A stretch of DNA of 64,000 nucleotides from Eggerthella lenta DSM 2243 (lineage in GTDB: Bacteria > Actinomycetota > Coriobacteriia > Coriobacteriales > Eggerthellaceae): positions 372,001 through 436,000 of the forward strand of contig NC_013204.1 in the NCBI RefSeq assembly GCF_000024265.1. The letters run 5' to 3'. The notes beneath the pieces are model-generated. The model was not told where the DNA came from and ran no database searches. It saw only the letters and a list, made by a program, of their open reading frames with translations. Of the stretch, positions 34,106-43,195 are shown one piece after another. How positions within the stretch are numbered: position 1 is the first letter of the stretch; each line of letters starts with the position of its first letter. A program made the position numbers and the translations under genes.

Positions 34106-35577
34106 TGGCGCAAGCGCAGGACAGCGAGCGGGCGGCGGCCGTGCTGCTCGACCGGGCTTCGTTTCGCTACGTGGACGAATCCGAGCGGGGGTTGGAAGCG
34201 GAAGCGGGTTCTGCCGCGCCCGCATCGGGCAGCCGCGTGGACGACGTGTCGCTGTCGGTGGCTCCCGGCCGCTGCCTCGTGCTGTGCGGGCGCTCGGGCG
34301 ACGGCAAGTCCACCGTGTTGCGCCTGGTGGACGGGTTGGCGGGCACGTTCTTTCCCGGCGATCTGACGGGCGTCGTGGAGGTGTGCGGCGCCGACGTGCG
34401 CCGGCTCGCACCGCGGGAGCGCACCGAGCGCCTCGGCGTGGTGATGCAGGACCCGCGCAGCCAGTTCTTCATGGGGACGGTGGGTGACGAGATCGCGTTT
34501 TCGGCCGAGAACCTGGGGGTGGACCCCGCCGAAACCGTGCGCCGCGTGCATGCCGCCGCCGAGACGTGCGGCGTGGAAGGGCTTCTGGGCGAGAAGCTGT
34601 CCGAGCTGTCGAGCGGCCAGAAGCAGCGGGTGGCCCTCGCCGCCGCCATCGCGTGCGGTCCGGCCGTGCTCGTGCTGGACGAACCCACGTCCAACCTGGA
34701 CGCGCAGGGCTCCGAGGCGCTCGTGCGCATCCTGGCCGAGCTCAAGCGCCGCGGCACCGCGGTGGTGGTATCCGAGCATCGGCTCCACCAGCTGCTGCCG
34801 GTGGCCGACGCCTACGTGTGCCTGCGCGCCGGCCGCGTCGTTGAGCGGTGGAGCGCCGACGCGTTCGCACGGCTCGGGCTGGAGGACGCGGCGGCATACG
34901 GCTTGCGGCATCCGGACATGGCCGCGCCCGCGCCGGGCGTCGGCGGCGTTGCGCCTGCAGCGAGCGGTTGGCGGGTCGAGGGGCTGACGTACCGCTACCC
35001 GTCCACGAAGCGGGGCATCCGCGACTTCGATGCCGCGTTCGCCTGCGGGGCGGTGACGGTGATCGAGGGCCCGAACGGGGCGGGCAAGACCACGCTCGCG
35101 AAGGTGCTGTGCGGCGCGACGCGCGAGCAGGCGGGGCGCGTGACGTTCGACGGCCGCCCCGTGCCGCGCCGCGAGCGACGGCGGCGCAGCTACTTCGTCA
35201 TGCAGGACGCCGACTACCAGCTGTACGCCGGCAGCGTGGCCGACGAGGTGGTGCTGGGGCGGCGCGTGGACGAGGCGCTGAAGGCGCGCGCATGGGAGGC
35301 GCTCGAGGCGTTCGACCTGGTCGATCTGGCCGATCGACATCCTGCGAGCCTGTCGGGCGGTCAGAAGCAGCGCGTGACGCTGGCGGCGGCGTACTGCTCG
35401 GACGCCGACCTCATCGTGCTGGACGAGCCCACGAGCGGCCTCGACGGCCGCGGCGTGCGCGAGGTGTCCGCGTGGTGCCGCACCCTGGCCGCCGGCGGCA
35501 AGGCCGTGGCGATCATCACCCACGACAACCTGCTGGCCGCTCTCGCCGGCGATGCCGTCGTGGAGCTGAAAGGCTAG
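34105..35577 (+). CDS. ECF transporter fused double ATPase I
   Basis: A 490-residue protein of two ABC ATPase halves. First half: Walker A GRSGDGKST, signature LSSGQKQR, Walker B LVLDEPTSNLD. Second half: GPNGAGKTT, LSGGQKQR, IVLDEPTSGLD. It powers the S/T complex from the cytoplasmic face. The ATG at 34105 sits in the overlap with the T gene, although the frame stays open far upstream in shadow. Confidence 0.92.
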   Translation: MAQAQDSERAAAVLLDRASFRYVDESERGLEAEAGSAAPASGSRVDDVSLSVAPGRCLVLCGRSGDGKSTVLRLVDGLAGTFFPGDLTGVVEVCGADVRRLAPRERTERLGVVMQDPRSQFFMGTVGDEIAFSAENLGVDPAETVRRVHAAAETCGVEGLLGEKLSELSSGQKQRVALAAAIACGPAVLVLDEPTSNLDAQGSEALVRILAELKRRGTAVVVSEHRLHQLLPVADAYVCLRAGRVVERWSADAFARLGLEDAAAYGLRHPDMAAPAPGVGGVAPAASGWRVEGLTYRYPSTKRGIRDFDAAFACGAVTVIEGPNGAGKTTLAKVLCGATREQAGRVTFDGRPVPRRERRRRSYFVMQDADYQLYAGSVADEVVLGRRVDEALKARAWEALEAFDLVDLADRHPASLSGGQKQRVTLAAAYCSDADLIVLDEPTSGLDGRGVREVSAWCRTLAAGGKAVAIITHDNLLAALAGDAVVELKG

Positions 35578-35650
35578 GCACCCGACGGGGAAGGCGGGCG
35601 AGCCGATTGCCCGTGCGCTGTCGATCGCGAACCGCGCCGCAAGTTCGGGC

Positions 35651-35679
35651 TTGCAATCCGCCCGGAGCGCCTCTATACT
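35651..35679 (+). promoter_or_regulatory. Promoter of the TetR gene
   Basis: TTGCAA (35651-35656) and TATACT (35674-35679) are separated by exactly 17 bp. The start point falls inside the palindromic operator that follows. Confidence 0.7.
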
Positions 35680-35711
35680 GATAATCACATTATCGATAAT
35701 GAAATTATCAG
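35678..35711. promoter_or_regulatory. Palindromic TetR-type operator
   Basis: Outer arms CTGATAAT (35678-35685) and ATTATCAG (35704-35711) flank a central palindrome ATTATCGATAAT (35689-35700). It overlaps the -10 and start point of the TetR promoter, so autorepression is likely. Confidence 0.65.
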
Positions 35712-36346
35712 TAGAGGGAAAGGCGGTTGGAAGCTTGTCGAAATCCGACGCGAGCATCGACCCTCGCATCCTCGACAGCGCACGGCGGGAGTTCCTCGCC
35801 CGCGGCTTCGAGGGAGCGTCCTTGCAGAGCATCTGCGCGGACGCCGGCGTGACGACGGGTGCGCTCTACAAACGCTACAAGGGGAAGGCCGATCTGTTCG
35901 AAGCCGTGGTAGCTCCCACGCTCGCCGACATCCGCGCGCTTGAGGAAGAGGCGAAGCGCCGCGATTACGCGCTCATGGACGATAAGAACCTTCGCGAGCT
36001 GTGGGCTCTGTCCGAAGATATCCATCGCCAGTGGATGATCTACTTCTACGAGCGCTACGAAGGGATGCGGCTCCTGTTGTGCTGTGCAGAGGGCACGGCC
36101 TATGCGAACTTCCTTCACGACTTCGTGGCGCGCAACACGGCGTTGTGCATGGAGTTCGTGAACGAGGCGCGTCGGCGCGATTTGCCGGTGAGCGACATCG
36201 ACGCCGACGAGTTGCACATCCTGCTCACGGCGTACTGGTCCACCGTGTTCGAGCCCCTCGTCCACGGGTTCCCCCTGGAAAAGGCGCTCGGATACTGCAA
36301 GCGCATCGCCGGGTTCTTCAATTGGCAGGTGGTGTTCGGCTTCTAA
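35699..36346 (+). CDS. TetR-family regulator
   Basis: A 215-residue regulator with an N-terminal TetR HTH (FLARGFEGASLQSICADAGVTTGALYKRYKGKADLF) and a helical ligand domain. The start is uncertain: ATG 35699 lies within its own operator with a leader of only about a dozen bases, while TTG 35735 has GAGGGAAAGG upstream and would give 203 residues. It lies between ECF modules I and II and is closed by a terminator, so it is a stand-alone gene; it may control either neighbour. Confidence 0.85.
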   Translation: MKLSVEGKAVGSLSKSDASIDPRILDSARREFLARGFEGASLQSICADAGVTTGALYKRYKGKADLFEAVVAPTLADIRALEEEAKRRDYALMDDKNLRELWALSEDIHRQWMIYFYERYEGMRLLLCCAEGTAYANFLHDFVARNTALCMEFVNEARRRDLPVSDIDADELHILLTAYWSTVFEPLVHGFPLEKALGYCKRIAGFFNWQVVFGF

Positions 36347-36370
36347 CATGCGGTGAGGAAACGGAAGACG

Positions 36371-36391
36371 AGGCGGACGGGATCCGCCTTT
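36371..36391 (+). terminator. Terminator after TetR
   Basis: GGCGGA-CGGGA-TCCGCC followed by TTTT, 24 bases after the stop. Confidence 0.85.
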
Positions 36392-36402
36392 TCTCGAACC
36401 AA

Positions 36403-36420
36403 AGGTTACCCTAATCTAAC
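36403..36420. promoter_or_regulatory. AGTTAG-N6-CTAACT box, site 5 (ECF module II)
   Basis: GGTTAC-CCTAAT-CTAACA, 18 bases before the ATG of S component II. It overlaps a TAATCT that could serve as the -10. Confidence 0.62.
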
Positions 36421-36437
36421 ATTTGAAAGGAAACGCC

Positions 36438-37088
36438 ATGCAACAGAACGCAGGGCAGGCGCAAGCCATGCCCGAAACCGAGGCCGTGCCCGCGGGAAAG
36501 CGGCCGGGAGCGCGCAACGAGCGCCTGAACGTGCGCGACTTCGTGACCATCGCGGTGCTCACCGTGCTGGAACTGGTGGTGTATTTCAGCATCGGCATGA
36601 TTGCGGGCTCGACGCCCATCGGCTGGTGTTTCACGCTGGGCATCCAGGCCATCCCGTTGGGCATCATCTTCATGCTGATGTACGCGAAGGTGAACAAGCG
36701 CGGCGTCGTGCTCATCTCGGGCGTGCTCGTGGGGCTGCTCGTGGGTATGAGTTTTTGGCTTACCGGCCTCGTCATCGCATTGGGCGCGCTGGCTGGCGAG
36801 GTTATCTGGAACGTCGCCAACCGCAAGCGCTTCGCCACCATGGCCGCCAGCTTCACGTCCATCATGGTGGGCTGGTATCTGGGCGCGTTCGCCCCGCTCG
36901 TGCTCATGAAGGACTTCTTTTTGAACTCGGTGCCCACGATGGCTGAGTTCTACGGCAGCGTGTTCGATATCGTGGCGGGCCCTCTGTTCTTCGTCTGCCT
37001 GGGCGTTACCGCGCTTGGCGGCGTTCTGGGCTCGCTGCTGGGACGCGCTGTGCTGAAGAAGCACTTCGAACGCGCGGGGATCGCCTGA
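36438..37088 (+). CDS. ECF transporter S component II (MptD/Trep_Strep type)
   Basis: A 216-residue membrane protein with about six hydrophobic segments and the C-terminal basic motif AVLKKHFERAGIA. GAAAGGA precedes the ATG at 36438. The T gene starts one base after its stop. Confidence 0.85.
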   Translation: MQQNAGQAQAMPETEAVPAGKRPGARNERLNVRDFVTIAVLTVLELVVYFSIGMIAGSTPIGWCFTLGIQAIPLGIIFMLMYAKVNKRGVVLISGVLVGLLVGMSFWLTGLVIALGALAGEVIWNVANRKRFATMAASFTSIMVGWYLGAFAPLVLMKDFFLNSVPTMAEFYGSVFDIVAGPLFFVCLGVTALGGVLGSLLGRAVLKKHFERAGIA

Positions 37089-37089
37089 T

Positions 37090-37857
37090 ATGGAGGCCGC
37101 GCGCATGCAGAACGCGACCGCCGTGCCTCGCGACGGGGGATCGGGCGTGCCGGCGGTGAGAAACCTCGACCCGCGGATGAAGCTGCTTATCGTCCTCGTG
37201 GTGGGGTCGGCCGCGCTGTTCAGCCCGCATCGTGCCCTGTTGCTGTGGTGCTATGCGATTATCGCGGCGCTGTGGCTGCTGTCGGGCGAGGCGCGTCGCG
37301 CGCTGGGATTCGTGGCCGTGCTCGCGGCGGTGGCGCTTGCCGAGTGGGGCGCGGGGTTCATCCCCAACGCCACGGTGGCGGGCATGGTGGGTTTTCTCTT
37401 CTTCATTTTCGCGCGCTCGCTGTCTACGTTTGCGCTGATCATGTGGATGTCGGTGGGGTTGCGCATCGATGATCTCATCGCGTCGCTGCAGCGCTTGCGC
37501 CTGCCGCGCGGCCTCGTCATCACCATCGCCGTGGTGTTTCGCTACCTTCCCACGGCTGCCGACGAGTTCCGGAAGATCAGCGCCACCATGCGGCTGCGCG
37601 GTGTGGAGCTCTCGGCGCGCAACCTGGTGCTGCATCCCGGCCGCTCGCTCGAGTACGTGCTGGTGCCGCTCATCATCCGCACCATCAAAATCGCCGACGA
37701 TCTGGCCGCTTCCGCCATGACGCGCGGCCTCGACCTCGTGGGTGCGCGCACGACGTACCGCGACGTGCGCATCGGAGCGTCGGGGGCGCTCGTGACGGCG
37801 GCGGTGCTCGTCTGTACGGCGGCCGGTTATGTCGCGTGGGCGGTGAACGTGCTATGA
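37090..37857 (+). CDS. ECF transporter T component II (CbiQ-like)
   Basis: A 255-residue membrane coupling protein with the motifs ATMRLRGVE and SAMTRGLDLV and the segment LRLPRGLVITIAVVFRYLPTAADEF typical of CbiQ/EcfT. The end overlaps the ATPase gene by 4 bp (ATGA). Confidence 0.87.
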   Translation: MEAARMQNATAVPRDGGSGVPAVRNLDPRMKLLIVLVVGSAALFSPHRALLLWCYAIIAALWLLSGEARRALGFVAVLAAVALAEWGAGFIPNATVAGMVGFLFFIFARSLSTFALIMWMSVGLRIDDLIASLQRLRLPRGLVITIAVVFRYLPTAADEFRKISATMRLRGVELSARNLVLHPGRSLEYVLVPLIIRTIKIADDLAASAMTRGLDLVGARTTYRDVRIGASGALVTAAVLVCTAAGYVAWAVNVL

Positions 37858-39329
37858 CGGCCAACGAGGTGGTGGTGGCAGGTGCGACGTTTCGTTACGC
37901 CCACGATGGCCAGCCTGCGCTGCGCGGCCTCGACCTGCGCGCGGGCGGCGGGAAGCTCGTGCTGCTGCTGGGCGCGAGCGGGTGCGGTAAAACCACTGCG
38001 ACGCGCCTGCTGAACGGGCTGGTCCCCCATTTCTTCGAGGGAGGCGCGCTCGACGGCTCGGTGGACGTGTGCGGCATGGAGCCGGCTTCCGTCAGCGTGC
38101 AGCGGCTGGCCGGCGCGGTGGGGTCGGTGTTCCAGGATCCGCGCAGCCAGTTCTTCGCCACCGACGTGTCGTCCGAAATCGCGTTCTCGTGCGAGAACCT
38201 CGGCGTTCCCGCGCTCGAGATGCGCCGACGCGTGGCCGAAGCGGCCGGAGCGTGCGGCGTCGCGCACCTGATGGACCGCAGCATCTTCGACCTGTCGAGC
38301 GGCGAGAAGCAAGCGGTGGCGGTTGCGTCGGTGCTGGCGATGCGCCCGCGCGTGGTGGTGATGGACGAGCCGTCGGCGAACCTCGACGAGGTGGCCACCG
38401 CTCGGCTGCGCACCATCGTCGAGACGCTGCTGCACCGCGGCGTGACCGTGGTGGTGTCCGAGCATCGGGTTCACTATCTGGCCGACCTTGCCGACGAGGC
38501 GCTGCTGCTGCGTGCAGGGCGCGTGGAGCGGCGTTTCGCCGCGGGAGAATTGGCGCGTCTTACGCCCGAGGCATCGCACGAGCTGGGCTTGCGCGCGTCG
38601 AGCCTCGACGAGGTGCGCGCCGTGCCGCGCGCGGAGGCCCGGGGGCCTGCGGTCCTTGAAGTGCGCGACGTGAGCTTCGGCTATCGGGGCGCGCCGCCCG
38701 TGCTGAAGGGAACGTCGTTCTCGGTGCGGGAGGGCGAGGTCGTGGGCATCGTCGGACGCAACGGCGTGGGCAAAAGCACGCTGATCGACCTCGTGTGCGG
38801 TCTCAAGACGGAGTGTGCGGGCACGGTGTCCATCGGCGGCGTCGCGTTGCGGCCGAAGGAGCGCGTGCGGGCAAGCTACCTGGTCATGCAGGATTCGGAT
38901 TGCCAGCTGTTCGCGGAAAGCGTCGAAGCCGAGCTGCTTCTGGGCGAGCGTGCCGACGAGGCGCGCACGGCGCGAGCGCGCGCAGCGCTTGCGCGCATGG
39001 GGCTTGCGGGGCTGGAGGACCGTCACCCGGCATCGCTGTCGGGAGGCCAGAAGCAGCGGCTGTCCATCGCGGTGGCCTACATGAAGGATGCGAAGGTCGT
39101 GTGCCTCGACGAGCCCACGAGCGGCTTGGACTGGGCGTCGATGATGGGCGTGGCGCAGCTGTTGCGGGACCTGGCCGAAGAAGGGCGCGGCATCGTGGTG
39201 ATCACCCACGACTACGAGTTCTTGCTGGCGGCGTGCGACCGGGTGCTGCGCATCGGCGAGGGCGGGTCGGCGGTCGAGGTCGGCTTCGACGGCCCTGGCG
39301 ATGCGAGTGCGCTCCGCAACCCCGAATAG
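37854..39329 (+). CDS. ECF transporter fused double ATPase II
   Basis: A 491-residue double ABC ATPase. First half: GASGCGKTT, signature LSSGEKQA (terminal Arg replaced by Ala), VVMDEPSANLD. Second half: GRNGVGKST, LSGGQKQR, VCLDEPTSGLD. The exporter-fold pair follows after 108 bp behind its own box, so it may be regulated in parallel rather than only by read-through. Confidence 0.92.
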   Translation: MTANEVVVAGATFRYAHDGQPALRGLDLRAGGGKLVLLLGASGCGKTTATRLLNGLVPHFFEGGALDGSVDVCGMEPASVSVQRLAGAVGSVFQDPRSQFFATDVSSEIAFSCENLGVPALEMRRRVAEAAGACGVAHLMDRSIFDLSSGEKQAVAVASVLAMRPRVVVMDEPSANLDEVATARLRTIVETLLHRGVTVVVSEHRVHYLADLADEALLLRAGRVERRFAAGELARLTPEASHELGLRASSLDEVRAVPRAEARGPAVLEVRDVSFGYRGAPPVLKGTSFSVREGEVVGIVGRNGVGKSTLIDLVCGLKTECAGTVSIGGVALRPKERVRASYLVMQDSDCQLFAESVEAELLLGERADEARTARARAALARMGLAGLEDRHPASLSGGQKQRLSIAVAYMKDAKVVCLDEPTSGLDWASMMGVAQLLRDLAEEGRGIVVITHDYEFLLAACDRVLRIGEGGSAVEVGFDGPGDASALRNPE

Positions 39330-39405
39330 TCGTTTCGGTGCCGCGATGCGGCGGGAGTCCCTCGATCCTGTGCCGGCGGGCGCGCGTTTCGGGCATTCTG
39401 AGCGA

Positions 39406-39423
39406 AGTTTGATAAAGCTAACT
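39406..39423. promoter_or_regulatory. AGTTAG-N6-CTAACT box, site 6 (exporter-fold pair II)
   Basis: AGTTTG-ATAAAG-CTAACT, 14 bases before the ATG at 39438. The spacer contains a GATAAA that may be the -10. Confidence 0.62.
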
Positions 39424-39437
39424 TGAGGAGTTGACCA

Positions 39438-41297
39438 ATGGAAGTTTCTCCGGCGAACCGCGACGTGCGGCCAAGCGCGTTCGCGAAGCTGTACTACTTC
39501 ATGCGGCCGGATCGCGGGCGCATGGTGTGCTCGCTCGTGCTGGCCTGTATCGGCGAGGCCGTGGGCATGGTGCCTTACGTGGTGATCGCGCTGTTGGCGG
39601 CGGGGCTCATCGAGGGCACGCTGACGTTCGAGCGCGCGGCCCTCCTGGCGGCCGTCGCCGCGCTCGCGCACGTCGCGCGCTTCTTCTGCACGTGGCGCTC
39701 GTCCATGATGAGCCACCGCATCGCGTTCAAGGCGCTGGCCACCATGCGCGACCAGATGGCGGAGAAGATGGAGCGCGTTCCCATGGGCACGATCATCGAC
39801 ACGCCCACCGGCACGTTCAAGAACCGCTTCGTCGACAACGTGAACCAGCTGGAAGACGCCATCGCCCACTTCATGCCCGAGCTGCCGTCGAACGTGTTCG
39901 GGCCGTTGCTGGCCATGGTCATCGTGTTCGCGCTCGACTGGCGCATGGGGCTGGCCGGGCTGGCCACCATCCCTCTGGGCGTGCTGTTCTATGCGGCCAT
40001 GATGCGCGATTACAAGCCGAAGATGGCCCGCTACATCGGCAGCGAGCAGCGGATGAACTCGTCGCTCGTGGAGTACGTGAACGGCATCCAGGTGATCAAG
40101 GCGTTCGGGCGTACGGCCAGCTCGTACGGCGGATTCTCCACCGCGGTCGCCGAGTACCACGACTCGACGCTCGCGTGGTTCAAGCAGAGCTGGGTGTGGA
40201 TGGCGGCCGTCAAGTCGGTGGTGCCGTGCACGCTGCTCGTGTCGCTGCCGCTGGGCGTGTGGCTCATGTCCGCAGGCCAGCTGACGCTGCCGATATTCCT
40301 GACGTGCATCGTCATCCCGCTGGGCTTCATCGCGCCGCTGCTGAAGTTCGCGCAGGCGGGCGGCCAGATCTCGCGCATGGACGTGTGCCTCAACGTCATC
40401 TGGGACTTCCTGGGCACGCCCGAGCTCGTGCGCCCCGCCGAGCGCGTGCGGCTGGACGGCGAGTCGTTCGCGTTCGAGAACGTGTCGTTCTCCTACCACG
40501 AGGGGGCCGAGGTGCTGCACGGCGTCAGCTTCGAGACGCATCCCGGGCAGATCACGGCCATCGTGGGGCCCAGCGGTTCGGGCAAATCGACCGTGGCGAA
40601 GCTCATGGCCGGGTTCTGGGATGCAACGGACGGGCGCGTCGCGTTCGACGGGGTCGATGTGCGGAACATCCCGTACCAGCAGCTCATGGAGCATATCTCC
40701 TACGTGGCGCAGGACACGTTCCTGTTCGACCGCACGCTTGCCGACAACATTCGCATGGGGCGTCCTGCCGCTTCGCAGGTCGACGTGGAGGCCGCCGCCC
40801 GCGCGGCGGGTTGCCACGAGTTCATCAGCCGCTTGCCGCAGGGCTACGACACGCGCGCCGGCGAGGCGGGCGAGAGGCTGAGCGGCGGCGAGAAGCAGCG
40901 CATCGCCATCGCACGCGCCATTTTGAAGAACGCGCCCATCGTCATCCTCGACGAGGCGACGGCCTACGCCGATCCCGAGAACGAGGCGCTCGTCGAGCGC
41001 GCCATCAGCAAGCTCGTGGTCGGGAAGACGCTCGTCACCATCGCGCACCGCCTGTCCACCGTGACGGGCGCCGACCAGATCCTCGTCATGGACACCGGCC
41101 GCATCGTCGCCCGCGGCACGCACGACAAGCTGCTGGAATGCTGCCCGCTGTACCGTCGCATGTGGGAGCAGCACAGAAGTTCCGCTGTTCTACGAACAGC
41201 GGAACTGGCCGACGCTGCGGCTTCCCCCGGTGGCACCGGGGAAACCCTCGCTGACGTTTCGACGACGGGCGACAACGATATCAAGGAGGCGATGTAG
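39438..41297 (+). CDS. ABC transporter permease/ATPase, pair II subunit A (YbtP/IrtA-like)
   Basis: A 619-residue half transporter: membrane domain (about 20-310) and ATPase domain with GPSGSGKST, LSGGEKQR, VILDEATAYADPENE and IAHRLST. The first-subunit D-loop (AYADPENE) differs from the usual SALD form. With the next gene it should make a heterodimer of exporter fold. YbtPQ and IrtAB of this type import siderophores. The C-terminal 40 residues (from RSSAVLRTAEL) are encoded largely by a palindromic repeat inserted in the 3' end. Confidence 0.9.
   Translation: MEVSPANRDVRPSAFAKLYYFMRPDRGRMVCSLVLACIGEAVGMVPYVVIALLAAGLIEGTLTFERAALLAAVAALAHVARFFCTWRSSMMSHRIAFKALATMRDQMAEKMERVPMGTIIDTPTGTFKNRFVDNVNQLEDAIAHFMPELPSNVFGPLLAMVIVFALDWRMGLAGLATIPLGVLFYAAMMRDYKPKMARYIGSEQRMNSSLVEYVNGIQVIKAFGRTASSYGGFSTAVAEYHDSTLAWFKQSWVWMAAVKSVVPCTLLVSLPLGVWLMSAGQLTLPIFLTCIVIPLGFIAPLLKFAQAGGQISRMDVCLNVIWDFLGTPELVRPAERVRLDGESFAFENVSFSYHEGAEVLHGVSFETHPGQITAIVGPSGSGKSTVAKLMAGFWDATDGRVAFDGVDVRNIPYQQLMEHISYVAQDTFLFDRTLADNIRMGRPAASQVDVEAAARAAGCHEFISRLPQGYDTRAGEAGERLSGGEKQRIAIARAILKNAPIVILDEATAYADPENEALVERAISKLVVGKTLVTIAHRLSTVTGADQILVMDTGRIVARGTHDKLLECCPLYRRMWEQHRSSAVLRTAELADAAASPGGTGETLADVSTTGDNDIKEAM
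41178..41256. repeat. Palindromic repeat element, copy B, inside a coding sequence
   Basis: A perfect 13-bp stem AGTTCCGCTGTTC with a 3-base loop (41178-41206) is followed by the 17-mer CGACGCTGCGGCTTCCC, a short CCGGTG/CACCGG hairpin, and GGAAACCCTCGCTGACG. The two 17-mers match copy A at 8155-8306. This copy lies within the last codons of the ABC subunit A gene, in frame, and supplies its C-terminal tail. Confidence 0.8.
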
Positions 41298-41298
41298 C

Positions 41299-43044
41299 AT
41301 GTTCGCGCTCATCAAACGCGTGCTCGACCTGGCTGGCAGCTTCTCTCCGGCGGCGCGGCGCAGCCTGACGTGGGGCATGGTGTGCAACATCCTGAAAGCG
41401 TTCTTCATGGCCGGTATGCTGGGCGCGGTGTTCTGGGCGCTCGAGAACCGCGACCACCTCGACGCCGTCGTGGCGCTGCAATGCCTGGGCATCTTGGCTG
41501 TCAGCGTGATCGGGCAGTACGTGTTCCAGTACCTCGTGGACATCACGATGGACGCGCAGGGCTTCCACATCTTCCGCGACCTGCGCCTGCGCGTGGGCGA
41601 CCGGCTGAAGGCCGCGCCCATGGGCTACTTCTCCGAGCAGCGCCTGTCGGCCGTCACCACGACGCTGACCACGACGGTGCACCAGCTGGAGGAGTTCATG
41701 ACCATCTGCCTGACGGGTCTGACGGGCGGCGTGGCCATGGCGGTGATCATGAGCCTGTTCTTCCTCGCCGTGGCCTGGCCCATCGCGGCCATCACGTTCG
41801 CGGGCATCGCCGCGGGCCTGTGCGTGCTGAACGTGCTGCGCCGCCGCGCCACCAGCGTGACGCGCGAGGTGACCGCCGCGCAGGAGGCCATGGCTGACAA
41901 GGTGATCGAGTACGCTCGCGGCATGGCCGTGCTGCGCACGTTCGCCACGCCCGACGAATCGCTGGCCGCCGCGAAGGCGTCGTTCCAGCAGAAGCGCGCG
42001 GCCGATTACCATCAGGAGGCCGCCGCGCAGGGCATCCTCAAGCTGTACGCGCTCGTGTTCAACCTGGCCAGCTGCGCGGTGCTGTTCACCGCGTGCGCGC
42101 TGTACCTGAACGGCGCGCTGCCGCTGTCGTGGGCGCTCACGCTGCTCGTGGCCGCGTTCATGATCTACGGCGAGCTCATCCACGCGAACGATGCGGCGTT
42201 CCTCACGAAGAAGATCGAAGGCGAGCTCGACCGCGTCGACGAGGTGTGCGACATCCCGAAGCAGAACGCGACGGACGCGCCGCTCGCGCCCGCCGATTTC
42301 GGCATCGAGATGAACGGCGTCTCGTTCGGTTACGACGCCGACCGGCGCGTCATCGACGACGTGTCGCTGCGCATCCCGCAGGGCACGAGCTGCGCCATCG
42401 TGGGGCCCAGCGGCTCGGGCAAGACGACGCTCGTGAACCTCATGGCCCGATTCTGGGACGTGGACGCCGGCGCGGTGCTGCTCGGGGGCCAGGACGTGCG
42501 CAAGGGCACGGCCGAGAGCCTGCTCGCGCACGTGTCGATGGTGTTCCAGAACGTGTATCTGTTCAACGACACCGTGGAGAACAACATCAAGTTCGGCATG
42601 CCGAACGCCACCCATGCCGACGTGGAGGCCGCCGCCAGGCGCGCCCGCTGCCACGAGTTCATCATGCAGCTGCCGCAGGGCTACGACACGGTGCTCGAGG
42701 AGGGCGGCGCCAGCCTCTCGGGCGGGGAGCGCCAGCGCATCTCCATCGCGCGCGCCATCATGAAGGATGCGCCCATCGTCATCTTGGACGAGGCCACGAG
42801 CTCGGTCGATCCTGAGAACGAGCACGAGCTGATCGCCGCCATCGGCGAGCTCACGCGCGGCAAGACCCTCGTGTCCATCGCGCACCGCCTGAACACGGTG
42901 GCCGGCGCCGATCAGATCCTCGTGGTGGACGAGGGCCGCATCGTGCAGCGGGGCACGCACGACCAGCTCATGGGCGAGCAGGGGCTCTACCGCGACTTCG
43001 TGAACCTGCGACGCGAAGCCGCCGGCTGGCGCCTGGCGGGGTAG
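41299..43044 (+). CDS. ABC transporter permease/ATPase, pair II subunit B (YbtQ/IrtB-like)
   Basis: A 581-residue half transporter: membrane domain (about 15-300), then GPSGSGKTT, LSGGERQR, VILDEATSSVDPENE and IAHRLNT. It starts one base after the subunit A stop, with AAGGAGGCGATGT as ribosome site, and is the obvious heterodimer partner. Ends just before an 8-bp GC palindrome (43045-43064) that may help terminate. Confidence 0.9.
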   Translation: MFALIKRVLDLAGSFSPAARRSLTWGMVCNILKAFFMAGMLGAVFWALENRDHLDAVVALQCLGILAVSVIGQYVFQYLVDITMDAQGFHIFRDLRLRVGDRLKAAPMGYFSEQRLSAVTTTLTTTVHQLEEFMTICLTGLTGGVAMAVIMSLFFLAVAWPIAAITFAGIAAGLCVLNVLRRRATSVTREVTAAQEAMADKVIEYARGMAVLRTFATPDESLAAAKASFQQKRAADYHQEAAAQGILKLYALVFNLASCAVLFTACALYLNGALPLSWALTLLVAAFMIYGELIHANDAAFLTKKIEGELDRVDEVCDIPKQNATDAPLAPADFGIEMNGVSFGYDADRRVIDDVSLRIPQGTSCAIVGPSGSGKTTLVNLMARFWDVDAGAVLLGGQDVRKGTAESLLAHVSMVFQNVYLFNDTVENNIKFGMPNATHADVEAAARRARCHEFIMQLPQGYDTVLEEGGASLSGGERQRISIARAIMKDAPIVILDEATSSVDPENEHELIAAIGELTRGKTLVSIAHRLNTVAGADQILVVDEGRIVQRGTHDQLMGEQGLYRDFVNLRREAAGWRLAG

Positions 43045-43195
43045 GGCGCGCGCCGTCGCGCGCCGCCTGCGAAATGTCCGATCGGAGTAGGCGCGCGGCT
43101 GTTTGGAGCGGAACGGGCGGCCCGTTTCTGCTATACCGGAGGGAAGGGAAACGCACTGCGCGCGCGGCGGCCGCCCGCGCGGAGAGGAGGTGCAG

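Noticed and set aside
37827-41174. An 1115-residue minus-strand ORF opposite ATPase II and pair II
   Set aside because: Same shadow effect; composition is unlike a real protein and the plus strand has full ABC motifs.
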